The notes under the pieces are model-generated. The model was not told the DNA's origin, ran no database searches, and worked only from the letters and a program-made list of their open reading frames with translations. Shown piece by piece: positions 1-8,573 of a DNA stretch of 64,000 nucleotides (position 1 is its first letter; each line of letters begins with the position of its first letter). The stretch is from positions 1-64,000 of the forward strand of contig NZ_JAVIWS010000002.1 in NCBI RefSeq assembly GCF_031323975.1. Direction: 5' to 3'. The DNA is from Escherichia ruysiae. GTDB lineage: Bacteria > Pseudomonadota > Gammaproteobacteria > Enterobacterales > Enterobacteriaceae. The translations under genes and the position numbers were made by a program.

Positions 1-247
1 CCTTACCCAGGAGTTCGCCAAATTCCGCCATCACTCTAGTAAGCCCGCGCCGCGCTTCCTCCTCCGTTGCATTCATCACAAAATGTTCAGCACTCCGCAT
101 ACTTTTAACGGGGAACGCAACAGATATCGAGTCGATATCAGGCATCCTATCGCTCAACTTTACGGTGACAATGACAGATGGTGACTGAATTTGAGAGCTT
201 ACAGACAGCACCACATATTTTCCGTCTATTTTGAAATCCTTCCGCAT
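1..247 (-). CDS. c8: c8-like protein, C-terminus cut off by window edge
   Basis: An open minus-strand frame begins at an ATG at 247, has GGTGA four bases upstream, and runs off the left edge after 82 codons. The N-terminus reads MRKDFKIDGKYVVLSVSS and the visible protein is small, soluble and strand-rich, with no domain I recognise. In P1 the gene directly downstream of cre is c8, implicated in the lysis/lysogeny decision. Position, orientation and the C1 operator just upstream (264-280) support that name; the sequence itself I do not recognise. Confidence 0.55.
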   Translation of the reverse strand, partial: MRKDFKIDGKYVVLSVSSQIQSPSVIVTVKLSDRMPDIDSISVAFPVKSMRSAEHFVMNATEEEARRGLTRVMAEFGELLGK

Positions 248-263
248 GTGTCACCATAAATAT

Positions 264-280
264 CAAATGATTAGAGCAAT
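264..280 (-). promoter_or_regulatory. C1 operator upstream of c8
   Basis: The minus strand matches the 17-bp C1 operator consensus at 14 of 17 positions, with the full ATTGCTCTAAT core. It lies 17 bp upstream of the c8 start, placing that promoter under immunity control. Confidence 0.75.
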
Positions 281-297
281 CAAGCGCAAATGAACGG

Positions 298-1329
298 CTA
301 ATCGCCATCTTCCAGCAGGCGCACCATTGCCCCCGTTTCACTATCCAGGTTACGAATGTAGTTCATGACAATATTTACGTTGGTCCAGCCACCAGCTTGC
401 ATGATCTCCGGTATTGAAACTCCGGCGCGGGCCATATCTCGCGCGGCACCGACACGGGCACTATGTCCAGACCAGGCCAGGTATCGCTGACCAGAGTCAT
501 CTTTTGCCCCGTAAATCAATCGGTGAGTTGCTTCAAAAATCCCTTCCAGGGCGCGAGTTGATAGCTGGCTGGTGGATGATGGCGCGGCAACACCATTTTT
601 TCTGACGCGGCAAAACAGGTAGTTATTCGGATCATCAGCTACACCAGAGACAGAAATCCATCGCTCAACCAGTTTAGTTACCCCCAGGCTAAGTGCCTTC
701 TCTACACCTGCGGTGCTAACCAGCGTTTTCGTTCTGCCAATATGGATTAACATTCTCCCACCGTCAGTACGTGAGATATCTTTAACCCTGATCCTGGAAA
801 TTTCAGCTATACGTAACAGGGTGTTATAAGCAATCCCCAGAAATGCCAGATTACGTATATCCTGGCAGCGATCGCTATTTTCCATGAGTGAACGAACCTG
901 GTCGAAATCAGTGCGTTCGAACGCCAGCGCCTGTTTTGCACGCTCACCGGCATCAACGTTTTCTTTTCGGATCCGTCGCATGACCAGTGAAACAGCATTG
1001 CTGTCACTTGGTCGTGGCAGCCCGGACCGACGATGAAGCATATTTAGCTGGCCCAAATGTTGCTGGATAGTTTTCACTGCCAGACCGCGCGCCTGAAGAT
1101 ATAGAAGGTAATCGCGAACATCTTCAGGTTCTGCGGGAAACCATTTCCGGTTATTCAACTTGCACCATGCCGCCCACGACCGGCAAACGGACAGAAGCAT
1201 TTTCCAGGTATGCTCAGAAAACGCCTGGCGATCCCTGAACATGTCCATCAGGTTCTTGCGAACCTCATCACTCGTTGCATCGACCGGTAATGCAGGCAAA
1301 TTTTGGTGTACGGTCAGTAAATTGGACAT
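298..1329 (-). CDS. cre: Cre tyrosine recombinase
   Basis: The 343-residue protein is Cre, which recombines loxP sites to circularise incoming phage DNA and resolve plasmid dimers. It begins MSNLLTVHQNLPALPVDATS. The tyrosine-recombinase catalytic set is visible: Arg173 in LLRIAEISRIRV, His289 and Arg292 in HSARVGAARD, Trp315 in GGWTNV, and the nucleophile Tyr324 in VMNYIRNL. It has the standard length of P1 Cre. It lies just downstream of cra and is presumably co-transcribed with it from promoters between cra and loxP. Its target loxP is present 420 bp upstream. Confidence 0.98.
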   Translation of the reverse strand: MSNLLTVHQNLPALPVDATSDEVRKNLMDMFRDRQAFSEHTWKMLLSVCRSWAAWCKLNNRKWFPAEPEDVRDYLLYLQARGLAVKTIQQHLGQLNMLHRRSGLPRPSDSNAVSLVMRRIRKENVDAGERAKQALAFERTDFDQVRSLMENSDRCQDIRNLAFLGIAYNTLLRIAEISRIRVKDISRTDGGRMLIHIGRTKTLVSTAGVEKALSLGVTKLVERWISVSGVADDPNNYLFCRVRKNGVAAPSSTSQLSTRALEGIFEATHRLIYGAKDDSGQRYLAWSGHSARVGAARDMARAGVSIPEIMQAGGWTNVNIVMNYIRNLDSETGAMVRLLEDGD

Positions 1330-1336
1330 TTAACAC

Positions 1337-1558
1337 TCAGATGATGGTTTTAAGTAAAGTGTACAGGATCGGCTCTGCCTTTACCTGTTTATGGTTCTCG
1401 TCATAGAAACGCCAGCGACCGCGCGTGCGTTCTATTTTCTCTTCACCGCGCGATAATGACAGTTGACAACTATCACGATCAAACCCTTTTGCCCGCCAGT
1501 AACCACGGTTTTTCTCAAGCTCAATATGAGTGGACACTTTAGCAGCTGAATATCCCAT
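1337..1558 (-). CDS. cra: Cra, small protein upstream of cre
   Basis: A 73-codon gene between loxP and cre, preceded by AGAGGTG six bases before the ATG. It matches the position and size of P1 cra, a cre-associated gene of unknown function. The protein is basic (WRAKGFDRD, RTRGRWRFYDENHK) with no recognised domain. It ends eight bases before the cre start, so the two genes are almost certainly one transcript. Confidence 0.8.
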   Translation of the reverse strand: MGYSAAKVSTHIELEKNRGYWRAKGFDRDSCQLSLSRGEEKIERTRGRWRFYDENHKQVKAEPILYTLLKTII

Positions 1559-1590
1559 TTTTCACCTCTGATTGATTGGTGGTGCTAAGT

Positions 1591-1649
1591 GCGCTACGCA
1601 AAATCTGGAGCACTAACACTGCCAACATTTCGCAGATTTTACGTAGCGC
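1591..1649. repeat. 17-bp inverted repeat in the cra-cre leader
   Basis: The arms at 1591-1607 and 1633-1649 are complementary over 17 bp with one mismatch, separated by 25 bases. The repeat lies between loxP and cra, where the cre promoters are expected. There is no U-run on either side, so it is not a simple terminator. In the cra-cre mRNA it would form a strong hairpin upstream of the cra ribosome binding site. Confidence 0.8.
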
Positions 1650-1653
1650 AACC

Positions 1654-1729
1654 TTGATCAAATGATCAAGTGATCACTATTTGACCTGATAAGGTATTGA
1701 ACTGTATGGATTTACAGGTAAATTGATCA
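1654..1729 (-). promoter_or_regulatory. Cluster of TGATCA Dam sites in the cre promoter region
   Basis: TGATCA occurs three times within about 25 bp (near 1655, 1663 and 1671) and again near 1723. The cluster sits between loxP and cra where the minus-strand cre promoters should lie. Adenine-methylation control of a cre promoter is known in P1; that these are the same sites is inference. Confidence 0.5.
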
Positions 1730-1747
1730 TGTTCAATAACCCTTAAG

Positions 1748-1781
1748 ATAACTTCGTATAATGTATGCTATACGAAGTTAT
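1748..1781 (+). other. loxP: loxP site
   Basis: A perfect canonical 34-bp loxP: two 13-bp inverted arms (1748-1760 and 1769-1781) around the 8-bp spacer ATGTATGC (1761-1768). Cre acts here to circularise redundant phage DNA and to resolve plasmid dimers. Confidence 0.99.
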
Positions 1782-1824
1782 CAGGTCAGAAGAGGAGTTT
1801 ACGTCCAGCTGCGCACAAAAATCA

Positions 1825-1841
1825 AGAATTATTAGAGCAAT
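1825..1841 (-). promoter_or_regulatory. C1 operator
   Basis: A minus-strand match to the C1 consensus at 15 of 17 positions, between loxP and the immC promoter. It is one of the cluster of operators expected around c1. Confidence 0.8.
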
Positions 1842-1892
1842 ACAATAAACCACTTTCTTCCAGCAAAAATCTGGATTGTTTTTCATAGTTGT

Positions 1893-1919
1893 TTGACAAT
1901 TGCTCTAATAAATTATAGT
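1893..1919 (+). promoter_or_regulatory. immC promoter with overlapping C1 operator
   Basis: TTGACA at 1893-1898 and TATAGT at 1914-1919 form a plus-strand promoter reading into the small immC genes and coi. The C1 operator at 1899-1915 (16 of 17 consensus positions) fills the spacer, so C1 binding would exclude polymerase. This fits repression of the antirepressor gene coi by C1. Confidence 0.8.
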
Positions 1920-1938
1920 TTTGCCGCCGTTTCGTAAT

Positions 1939-1989
1939 ATGACACCAAGGCCACCTTCAGGTGTTATAGAGCGGCTCAGAGGGAAATGA
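1939..1989 (+). CDS. 16-codon immC peptide (probable imcA)
   Basis: A tiny frame, MTPRPPSGVIERLRGK, is the first coding sequence after the immC promoter. Its TGA overlaps the ATG of the next small frame (ATGA), which suggests translational coupling. P1 has two very short immC genes upstream of coi, imcA and imcB; this fits imcA by position. No function is known to me. Confidence 0.45.
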   Translation: MTPRPPSGVIERLRGK

Positions 1990-2090
1990 GCAAACAGGGA
2001 AACCTTATACAAACGGCATTACGGCTATGCATTGCTCATCTTACACACAGCGCAATGTTGTTAGATAACCCCAGCATGGATTATGGGTGA
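1986..2090 (+). CDS. 34-codon immC peptide (probable imcB)
   Basis: A 34-residue frame starting MSKQGNLIQTALRLC overlaps the preceding 16-codon frame and ends 53 bp before coi. The internal stretch ALRLCIAHLTHSAML is mildly hydrophobic. By position it corresponds to P1 imcB. The evidence is gene order, coupling and lack of any competing frame. Confidence 0.45.
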   Translation: MSKQGNLIQTALRLCIAHLTHSAMLLDNPSMDYG

Positions 2091-2143
2091 AACAGTAGGT
2101 CAGAGCTTCAGGCTCTGTGTTGTCAATACAGTGAGGCATAATT

Positions 2144-2353
2144 ATGGCTTTCATTCCACCAACCATCGACGACGTTAGACATTGCTCTAACGCTTTATCT
2201 GTAGACCCCGCCGAAACCGACGCTGCTCGCGCCATTGCTGAACACTACTCAAAGATATCCAATCAGGAGTACCGCATCACCCAAGACGACCTTGATGATC
2301 TCACTGACACAATCGAATATCTCATGGCCACTAACCAGCCAGACTCACAATAA
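2144..2353 (+). CDS. coi: Coi, C1 inactivator
   Basis: A 69-residue acidic protein (MAFIPPTIDDVRHC...) with the length of P1 Coi, which binds the C1 repressor and inactivates it, favouring lysis. The gene starts after GTGAGG and is transcribed from the C1-repressed promoter at 1893-1919, giving mutual antagonism between coi and c1. A further C1 operator match lies inside the gene (2181-2197). No DNA-binding motif is apparent, consistent with action by protein binding. Confidence 0.93.
   Translation: MAFIPPTIDDVRHCSNALSVDPAETDAARAIAEHYSKISNQEYRITQDDLDDLTDTIEYLMATNQPDSQ
2181..2197 (+). promoter_or_regulatory. C1 operator within coi
   Basis: ATTGCTCTAA is intact and 12 of 17 positions match overall. 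An operator inside coi is known in P1 immC; here it is weaker than most. Confidence 0.5.
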
Positions 2354-2437
2354 ATGCACTAATAAATCTATTATTTTTGCTGGATCCTTCTATAATGGTG
2401 GTCAACAACTCTCAGTGTTATCCGCTGTGAGTTGTTG
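2353..2437 (+). promoter_or_regulatory. c1 promoter, operator and leader hairpin
   Basis: A C1 operator (2353-2369, 14 of 17 positions, with A at position 6) precedes a TATAAT box at 2391-2396. Transcription should start near 2403. The first bases of the mRNA form a hairpin with arms CAACAACTC (2403-2411) and GAGTTGTTG (2429-2437) plus an inner CAG/CTG pair. C1 would autoregulate here. A strong ribosome site (GGAGGAGG) follows, just before the ATG at 2464. Confidence 0.7.
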
Positions 2438-2463
2438 GCCATGTCAATTCTGGAGGAGGATCA

Positions 2464-3240
2464 ATGATAAATTATGTCTACGGCGAACAACTGTACCAGG
2501 AGTTCGTCAGCTTCAGGGATCTCTTTCTAAAAAAAGCTGTTGCACGCGCCCAACATGTTGATGCCGCCAGCGACGGACGTCCTGTACGCCCTGTTGTCGT
2601 TCTGCCGTTTAAAGAAACGGACAGCATTCAAGCTGAAATTGATAAATGGACATTAATGGCGAAGGAGCTGGAACAGTACCCAGACCTGAATATCCCAAAA
2701 ACAATTTTATATCCTGTTCCTAACATACTTCGCGGTGTGCGGAAGGTGACAACTTATCGGACGGAGGCTGTTAATAGCGTAAATATGACTGCCGGTCGCA
2801 TTATCCATCTGATCGACAGAGATATTCGAATCCAAAAAAGCGCAGGTATTAGCGAACACAGCGCAAAGTACATAGAGAACCTGGAAACAACGAAAGAGCT
2901 GATGATGCAGTATCCGGAAGATGAGAAATTCCGTATGCGCGTACACGGCTTTAGTGAGACCATGCTCCGCGTCCACTACATTTCCAGCAGTCCTAACTAT
3001 AATGGCGGTAAATCAGTTAGTTATCACGTCCCATTATGTGGCGTATTTATTTGTGACGAAACTCTCCGCGATGGGATTATCATCAATGGCGAGTTTGAGA
3101 AAGCAAAATTTAGTATTTACGACTCTATAGAGCCAATCATCTGCGATCGTTGGCCACAGGCGAAAATATATCGCCTGGCAGATATTGAAAACGTAAAAAA
3201 ACAAATTGCCATCACTCGCGAAGAGAAGAAGGTTAAATAA
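2464..3240 (+). CDS. c1: C1 repressor with premature stop
   Basis: This is the master immunity repressor of the P1 family, binding the asymmetric 17-bp operators found across the window. The visible protein has 258 residues, from MINYVYGEQLYQEFVSF to EEKKVK. The P1 protein has 283. After the TAA at 3238-3240 the same frame stays open for 24 more sense codons (3241-3312, basic then polar, ending PVNDNPESAQ) and stops at 3313-3315. So 258 + 1 + 24 = 283: one codon of a full-length gene has become a stop. The rest looks intact. Coi, which binds C1, is encoded just upstream. Whether the shortened repressor is fully active cannot be told from sequence. Confidence 0.95.
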   Translation: MINYVYGEQLYQEFVSFRDLFLKKAVARAQHVDAASDGRPVRPVVVLPFKETDSIQAEIDKWTLMAKELEQYPDLNIPKTILYPVPNILRGVRKVTTYRTEAVNSVNMTAGRIIHLIDRDIRIQKSAGISEHSAKYIENLETTKELMMQYPEDEKFRMRVHGFSETMLRVHYISSSPNYNGGKSVSYHVPLCGVFICDETLRDGIIINGEFEKAKFSIYDSIEPIICDRWPQAKIYRLADIENVKKQIAITREEKKVK

Positions 3241-3339
3241 GCCGCATCAGTTACGCGTAGCCGTAAAACTAAGAAGGGGCAGCCGGTTAACGACAACCCC
3301 GAAAGCGCGCAATAGTTTCCGCCCGGCATGGTTAAAGAG

Positions 3340-4824
3340 CTATTCATTAAGCCATGCCAGAGCTTCATCAACCTGTGCTTCGTCTTCGACGCTAAGCACC
3401 TCATCCTGGGGAACATAATCCGCCAGCATAGCGAAACAATACGTATCCCAATGGTCTGGTGAGTGCAGGTTGAACTTTTTCTTCATGTCTTCCTTAGTCA
3501 TCACCCTCCATTGACCTGCGGAGTTAATACCTACAGGTATTTTCGACGCCTCCTCAATGGTTGCATTCCCCTTATCCAGTCTCATACGACCAGATTTTAC
3601 GGCCTCTGCGGCTTGAACGTTCGCATACGCACGCTTATCGTAGTACAGGCTTTTATCTTCACGGCTATGCATCTTTTTACCCCAGCGTATACGCTGTACG
3701 GTAATTCCATAATGCTCGTACATCAGATCCGCCGTTGCTTTCCCCAGGCCATCGCCGTCAATAGCTATAGTGATATTAGGGAATCGTTCCGGGTTACATT
3801 CTGCGAAAATCTTTGCGGCAAGCTGCGTTTCTGTAACGTCTGTGTATTCCAGCATACGATAGTTAATTACACGGCGTTTATTTCGCTGTCCGGAAACCAT
3901 CATGATATTGATAACGGACTTATCCCGACCTGTGCCACCAGCAACGTCAACACATGCAACCCATCCCCATCCTTTGGCGATCTTGACCTTGCGCCGCGTC
4001 GCACGCTCAACCTCATCACGACCAAGAAGGAAGCCATCCTGTGATTTAGGGAATAGGCCGCGTACCTTGATCAGGTACATAGGGTTATCACGCCCGCCAT
4101 ACTCCGCAAGTTTTGCTCGTATAAATTTTGCGTCTACAAGCGGAGACTCTTCACTATTCAGTGTTATCGCAGTAAACAATCCATCAGGATTTCCTGGGCG
4201 AATCGCCAGTCTGTGGTGTGAATCGTAGAAATATCCAGAAGGTCGCGTAGGCTGAGAAAGAAGAAGAATACGGTTATCCTTACCAGTCAGCGCCCCTGTT
4301 ATCACACTGAATGCTTTATCGCTAACACCCGAAGCTTCGTCGATGATATACAGGAGATGATCGGCGTGTTCACCAGCCAACGCCTCCTCATTTCCCGGGC
4401 GACAGGACTTTATCAGTATTGTCCAAACACCCTTGCCGGTTATCTCAAAAAAAGACGTTTCTGTAAGAATGAAATACTTTGACAACCAGGGGAATCGGCT
4501 AACCGCAGTAGCCCAATTGCTCTTTATGTATTTAAAAATACCATCAAGCACTTGCTGTCTTTTGTTTGCGACCAGAATGACGCGAGCACCAGGGAAAAAT
4601 ATGATAAAGAGAATTGCAATGATACTCGTCATATCCGACTTACCAGTACCATGACCAGAGGTCACACTTGTCCAGCTTCCATCCTGTTGCGTGGACTCAA
4701 TTATCTCATCCTGCTGCCAGGTTGGCGTCTTCCCGAACAAAACATCGGCGGCCGCAATCCAGTCATAACGATATAGAGCCACCAGCTCCCGCCAGCGTGG
4801 ATCCGTAACGCAACTTCTGGCCAT
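3340..4824 (-). CDS. pacB: PacB, large terminase subunit
   Basis: The 494-residue ATPase/nuclease subunit of the headful packaging enzyme. A Walker A motif GHGTGKSD lies near residue 57, a Walker B segment [10 protein letters not shown] near 157, and the C-terminal half has the acidic motifs of a large-terminase nuclease ([25 protein letters not shown]). The ATG overlaps the pacA stop codon (TAATG), so translation is coupled. It works with PacA at the pac site encoded within pacA. Confidence 0.95.
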   Translation of the reverse strand: MARSCVTDPRWRELVALYRYDWIAAADVLFGKTPTWQQDEIIESTQQDGSWTSVTSGHGTGKSDMTSIIAILFIIFFPGARVILVANKRQQVLDGIFKYIKSNWATAVSRFPWLSKYFILTETSFFEITGKGVWTILIKSCRPGNEEALAGEHADHLLYIIDEASGVSDKAFSVITGALTGKDNRILLLSQPTRPSGYFYDSHHRLAIRPGNPDGLFTAITLNSEESPLVDAKFIRAKLAEYGGRDNPMYLIKVRGLFPKSQDGFLLGRDEVERATRRKVKIAKGWGWVACVDVAGGTGRDKSVINIMMVSGQRNKRRVINYRMLEYTDVTETQLAAKIFAECNPERFPNITIAIDGDGLGKATADLMYEHYGITVQRIRWGKKMHSREDKSLYYDKRAYANVQAAEAVKSGRMRLDKGNATIEEASKIPVGINSAGQWRVMTKEDMKKKFNLHSPDHWDTYCFAMLADYVPQDEVLSVEDEAQVDEALAWLNE

Positions 4825-6017
4825 TAATCATTATCCCCGTATAGCTTGCGGGTAACCTCTTCGTCTTCCTCCTCGTCTTCGTCAAGGTCTTGTTCCAGCC
4901 ATGGATCGTTTGATACGCCTTCAGTATCAACATCGCCATAACCGCCTGTATCAACGATATCGGCGATTTCTTCCCTACGTTGTTCAATCCACAATGCAGC
5001 ATCAGCGCGACGGTTAGCGGCCCGTTCTCGCGCGATTTTATCCAGATCTTCAAGCGATGGTGCGCCTGATGCTGTTTGGCTTTCCTCGTCATCTGCATTA
5101 GCTTTAGGAGCGCGCAGATCGGCTTTGATTTGCTCCAGCATCAGGGGTGGTACTTTCCCACCATGCGCCTCGATGAATTCGGCTGCTTCCAGCACTGACC
5201 AGTTGTTTTCGCGCTTTCGTTCGTATGCCAGCTTAACAATGCCTGCCTGCCCCATAGACAAAGCGTGCTTTTCCGCCTCCCGGCTTTCCTTTCGATAGTT
5301 ATTCCGGATGCTGTAAATGGTGTTGATCAGGCTGCTTATCTGCGCGGAACAGCTGTTTAGCATGCTCGCGATACGGTATTCAGGCGGAGTCCCTTCATCA
5401 TCGTCTTTTTGCTGATCGCGCATTTCCTGCACCAGGCGAATACACGTATCCCTGGCGTTTTCCAGCATAAGGAGATGAGAGAGTGACTTTTCCAGAAGAG
5501 TGGTTTCCAGAACGTCAGCCCCGGAACGACGCAACATTGCGCGCGCTGCCTTCCGCGCTTCAACGTTATCTATCAGGTAATCGCCTGCTTCGAATTCAAA
5601 GCGTTCCCCATCATCATCAAGGGTGTCGCGCTCCAGGCGATCACGTAAAGTCCGGTGGGCGCGGGTGATCACATCATGATCATCCGAACGATCCTTTATG
5701 CGCTTATTTTGGCGTTTCGCATTCTCGACAGCGGCACTGACAACAGCATTAACCCTCTGTTTTTCCACAATTTCAGCCACAATATGATCACCAGCACGTT
5801 GATCATTAGCGTGATCAATGATCATGCTTTTCAGTGGCTTCCTGACCGGTTTATTTGGCTTGCGGCTGTCCGCTGTTCTGGTGTCTTCTTTGAAGGCACG
5901 GAGATAACGACGTGCGGTGTTTGGGTTGAGATTAAACTCGGCGGCATACTGTGCGATGGTGTAACCACCATCTCGCGCCAGGCGAGCAAAATTCTTCTTG
6001 TGATCGTCCCAGGTCAC
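4824..6017 (-). CDS. pacA: PacA, small terminase subunit (pac recognition)
   Basis: A 397-residue protein that recognises pac and, with PacB, starts headful packaging. The start is a GTG at 6017 with AAGGA seven bases upstream. The N-terminus has a helix-turn-helix-like segment ([20 protein letters not shown]). A long charged helical middle follows, and the C-terminus is very acidic ([15 protein letters not shown]). The pac hexamers lie inside its coding sequence (codons about 64-118), as in P1. Confidence 0.95.
   Translation of the reverse strand: MTWDDHKKNFARLARDGGYTIAQYAAEFNLNPNTARRYLRAFKEDTRTADSRKPNKPVRKPLKSMIIDHANDQRAGDHIVAEIVEKQRVNAVVSAAVENAKRQNKRIKDRSDDHDVITRAHRTLRDRLERDTLDDDGERFEFEAGDYLIDNVEARKAARAMLRRSGADVLETTLLEKSLSHLLMLENARDTCIRLVQEMRDQQKDDDEGTPPEYRIASMLNSCSAQISSLINTIYSIRNNYRKESREAEKHALSMGQAGIVKLAYERKRENNWSVLEAAEFIEAHGGKVPPLMLEQIKADLRAPKANADDEESQTASGAPSLEDLDKIARERAANRRADAALWIEQRREEIADIVDTGGYGDVDTEGVSNDPWLEQDLDEDEEEDEEVTRKLYGDND
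5664..5826. other. pac: pac packaging site
   Basis: TGATCA hexamers cluster in two groups about 100 bp apart inside pacA. Four sit at 5785-5790, 5800-5805, 5812-5817 and 5819-5824. Two sit at 5666-5671 and 5677-5682, with a variant CGATCC at 5689. The 160-bp span and the 4 + 3 arrangement match the HexL/HexR layout of P1 pac. Each hexamer contains GATC, and Dam methylation of these sites governs cleavage in P1; the dmt gene of this element could supply it. Confidence 0.92.
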
Positions 6018-6075
6018 TTATGCTTCCTTTCGTATAAAACTCTTTTTGACGCGAGGGTAACGAAAGTCACATGTC

Positions 6076-6098
6076 AAAAGACCCGGAACGGGTAAACA
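6076..6098 (-). terminator. Weak terminator between lpa and pacA
   Basis: On the minus strand ACCCG-TTC-CGGGT is followed by CTTTTG. The five-pair stem and short U-run suggest a modest terminator downstream of lpa. Confidence 0.45.
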
Positions 6099-6103
6099 AT
6101 CAA

Positions 6104-6556
6104 TCAGATACGTGCTGAAGCGGCATTACCGAACTGACGGTGCTGACGGGCAACCTTATTGAAAAGTTGACGTGCCATTACCCAAGGCTGGTGTTCTCGG
6201 CGTTCCTTTTCGTCCTGCGTCATATAGAGTTCATTCTGGAGTTTTTCATCAAACCGGCGCGGGGCACGGCTACGGCGAAAGAATTCAGGGTTCAGAGAGT
6301 GGATCTGAAATCTACGCGGGCGCGTACTGTCATCAATCAGAACAGACGAATATTTAGACACTGCAATAGCCTTTAAGCGCAGATAGACATCGCGCTTATC
6401 GACATCAAGATGCGGGTATTCCTTTTCAAGGATTGCTGCGAGTTCTTTCGCTGATAGAAAAGACTTAGTGCGGATCATGTAATCCGCGATCTCATACGAT
6501 GTTATTCGTGAGTGGTTTATTTCCATGAATTGGCGTCCCTGCCAGCTAAGTAACAT
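6104..6556 (-). CDS. lpa: Lpa, late promoter activator (gene 10)
   Basis: A basic 150-residue protein in the exact P1 position between pdcB and pacA. Lpa activates phage late promoters with host RNA polymerase. The segment SYEIADYMIRTKSFLSAKELAAILEKEYPHL looks like a winged-helix region, and the C-terminal part is rich in Arg and Lys. Either the ATG at 6556 (GGTGA upstream) or the one at 6526 (AGGGA upstream) could be used. A C1 operator lies 71 bp upstream of the start, so the late switch is held off in lysogens. Three matching late promoters are listed elsewhere. Confidence 0.88.
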   Translation of the reverse strand: MLLSWQGRQFMEINHSRITSYEIADYMIRTKSFLSAKELAAILEKEYPHLDVDKRDVYLRLKAIAVSKYSSVLIDDSTRPRRFQIHSLNPEFFRRSRAPRRFDEKLQNELYMTQDEKERREHQPWVMARQLFNKVARQHRQFGNAASARI

Positions 6557-6626
6557 CCTGTCACCTACTGATTAGCCCATGTCAACTAATCAACGATGGA
6601 TATAATACTCTCGATTAAATAAATAG

Positions 6627-6643
6627 CAATACATTAGAGCAAT
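6627..6643 (-). promoter_or_regulatory. C1 operator of lpa
   Basis: Minus-strand match of 14 of 17 positions with the complete ATTGCTCTAAT core, directly upstream of lpa. Confidence 0.85.
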
Positions 6644-6644
6644 T

Positions 6645-7688
6645 TTATCTAACGATTGACGAGTGACTTGTGATAGCGCCTACTCCGAGCGCGTAATCAA
6701 AGAACAATCGTTGATGCATCGCCAGCCTGCCGTGCTTACTCTCCCAATCATCGCGGTCACGCTCAATATCACGCTGGCATGACTGACATAGCGGAATCGC
6801 GTAAATGTCATGCGCGCATAATCGACTATGACGAACGATATAGGGCGTAATGTGAGCACCATCCCCCGCAGCTCCACAAGCACAACATGGACGAGAAGCA
6901 ACAAAGTCCATGTATTCGGGCAATTTTAGCGATTGCAGTTTTGGTATTTTGAAATGCGCCATACCTGGATCGGGGTCAACATCCACAGGACATACTTTTG
7001 CACGCATCGGCGCGGCGCGTTCTTCCATCATCTGAACATATGCTGTAGCTCGATCGTCATACGGGCGAATATCCGCCTCTTTCAGAGGTCCGCTATCCTG
7101 CGGTGCAGCCTTCATCTTATTTATTGATATGCGGCAGACTTCTTCCGGCATCAGGTGCATCATGTTGCGCATGAAAGCCCACCAGCACAGCTCCTGAATA
7201 CTTAAATCATGCCCATCTGAAAGGCCCATTTCCTGACGGGCTACATCCAGTATCCAGTTAACGCGATTATTATGCAGCGTTTCTGTCAGCTCATTAAAAC
7301 CACGCATCCGGTAATGGTTATCGTGATGCCAGCACAACAACACCGCGCTATTGTCTCGTTCAGCGTGGACAATATGGTTGTCACACCAACTACGATCTGC
7401 GGCCTGGCATTGCCCCTCTTTCCTACGCAACCACGCCACCAGCGCGTCAATTCCACCAAGACGACGAAACAGTTCATCGCTGTTAAAAAACGGCTGCAAT
7501 GCTTCGTTTGTTGCCATGGATTGCTCGGTAACAACGAGGCCATCTTCCATGTGCTCGATTAACTCGCGCGGCACCGGCTCCATAATAAATTTACGGCCAG
7601 CCTCCACCAGCTTTCTGACCTCCTGATCCACTTTGAACGTGGCGAGGCCAAGCTCTTTCTGAACAAAGGGAGTAATTACGGCTTTCAC
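6645..7688 (-). CDS. pdcB: PdcB, post-doc protein with a Cys/His cluster
   Basis: A 347-residue protein downstream of doc and pdcA, starting at a GTG (7688) with AAGG six bases upstream. Near residue 270 a cluster [19 protein letters not shown] is followed by [17 protein letters not shown]. This Cys/His pattern resembles phage proteins with an HNH-like or DUF968-type metal-binding fold. P1 pdcB has no assigned role that I know. A nuclease-like fold is possible but not proven. The lpa operator begins immediately after its stop codon. Confidence 0.8.
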   Translation of the reverse strand: MKAVITPFVQKELGLATFKVDQEVRKLVEAGRKFIMEPVPRELIEHMEDGLVVTEQSMATNEALQPFFNSDELFRRLGGIDALVAWLRRKEGQCQAADRSWCDNHIVHAERDNSAVLLCWHHDNHYRMRGFNELTETLHNNRVNWILDVARQEMGLSDGHDLSIQELCWWAFMRNMMHLMPEEVCRISINKMKAAPQDSGPLKEADIRPYDDRATAYVQMMEERAAPMRAKVCPVDVDPDPGMAHFKIPKLQSLKLPEYMDFVASRPCCACGAAGDGAHITPYIVRHSRLCAHDIYAIPLCQSCQRDIERDRDDWESKHGRLAMHQRLFFDYALGVGAITSHSSIVR

Positions 7689-7715
7689 ATCACACCTTTC
7701 ATCACTGATTGGGCT

Positions 7716-7895
7716 TTATCTGCTGCCCGGCATTCTCTGTTTAAGCACAACCATTTCCTGACGGCATAACACAGCAATAGCGGTCCTGACTCCAATTTGC
7801 TTACCAACCAGGTATTGCTTTACCTTGCGGCGACTCACGCCATCAAGAAGCATCTTTAACGCTTCACGGGACAATTTGTTGTATTTGCGTGCCAT
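7716..7895 (-). CDS. pdcA: PdcA, small basic protein
   Basis: A 59-residue basic protein starting MARKYNKLSREALKMLLDG. I chose the ATG at 7895 because GGAG lies seven bases upstream. The segment LLDGVSRRKVKQYLVGKQ looks like a small helix-turn-helix. It begins five bases before the end of doc, so it belongs to the phd-doc transcript. The name rests on its P1 position. Confidence 0.72.
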   Translation of the reverse strand: MARKYNKLSREALKMLLDGVSRRKVKQYLVGKQIGVRTAIAVLCRQEMVVLKQRMPGSR

Positions 7896-7899
7896 TAAT

Positions 7900-8280
7900 C
7901 TACTCCGCAGAACCATACAATCTACGTAACGTGTCGGCGACAGAAGATACAGATATCTCGCCAGTCGCAGCGCCTACAGTAAGGTCTGCCAGTTCAGGTG
8001 AATCAAATACCTGCACCCCGTTACGGCGTAGAAATAGCAGCGCACTGTTTAGCGCGGTACGCTTATTGGCATCATTGAATATATGCCCTCTCGCAGTAGC
8101 CACCAGGTAGGTGGCGGAGACTTCGAAAAGGTCGGTGATCTCTTCGTAGGCAACTCTGGCCTGAACTCTCCCGATAATGGCCTCTGCCCTACCCGGATCT
8201 GACATTCCCGGCAGGCCGCCGTAGCGGTTTATATTCGCATCATGAAGCGCAATAAGTTCTTCCGGTGATATATGCCTCAT
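7900..8280 (-). CDS. doc: Doc toxin (Fic-fold kinase)
   Basis: The 126-residue toxin of the plasmid addiction module. Doc belongs to the Fic superfamily and phosphorylates elongation factor Tu, blocking translation in cells that lose the plasmid. The signature loop HIFNDANKR is present near residue 66. Its ATG overlaps the phd stop (TAATG), so toxin synthesis is coupled to antitoxin synthesis. Phd neutralises it. Confidence 0.97.
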   Translation of the reverse strand: MRHISPEELIALHDANINRYGGLPGMSDPGRAEAIIGRVQARVAYEEITDLFEVSATYLVATARGHIFNDANKRTALNSALLFLRRNGVQVFDSPELADLTVGAATGEISVSSVADTLRRLYGSAE

Positions 8281-8501
8281 TATCGGTTAACCAGTTCCTT
8301 GTTGGTGGAGTCCAGGGTGTCAAACAGGGATGCAAATTCAGCATCCAGCGCCGCTTTTTTGTAGGCTTCGAAAGTAGCCTTGCTGACAATTACTGCTGGC
8401 TCACGGCCTCTGCGGGTGATTTCAACCTCTTCCCCGGCTTCAACATTGTTGAGCACTTCAGAAAGGTTGCCGCGCGCGGTACGGAAGTTAATGGATTGCA
8501 T
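8280..8501 (-). CDS. phd: Phd antitoxin
   Basis: The 73-residue antitoxin [20 protein letters not shown]..., with an N-terminal Phd/YefM DNA-binding fold and a C-terminal segment that binds Doc. I chose the ATG at 8501 because GAGGTG lies just upstream and it gives the known P1 length. Phd represses its own operon through palindromes upstream. Confidence 0.97.
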   Translation of the reverse strand: MQSINFRTARGNLSEVLNNVEAGEEVEITRRGREPAVIVSKATFEAYKKAALDAEFASLFDTLDSTNKELVNR

Positions 8502-8509
8502 AAACACCT

Positions 8510-8532
8510 CGTGTACTCGTTATGTGTACACA
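8510..8532 (-). promoter_or_regulatory. Phd operator
   Basis: Two palindromic half-related sites, CGTGTACTCG (8510-8519) and TGTGTACACA (8523-8532), lie immediately upstream of phd. Paired GTGTAC-type palindromes are the known Phd autorepression sites, bound cooperatively when Doc is present. Confidence 0.8.
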
Positions 8533-8573
8533 ATTATAAACCTCACAGGCATAAAGCACCAGCCCTTTGCAGC

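Noticed and set aside
3902..4228. Plus-strand frames within pacB
   Set aside because: The minus strand carries pacB with intact terminase motifs; these are shadows.
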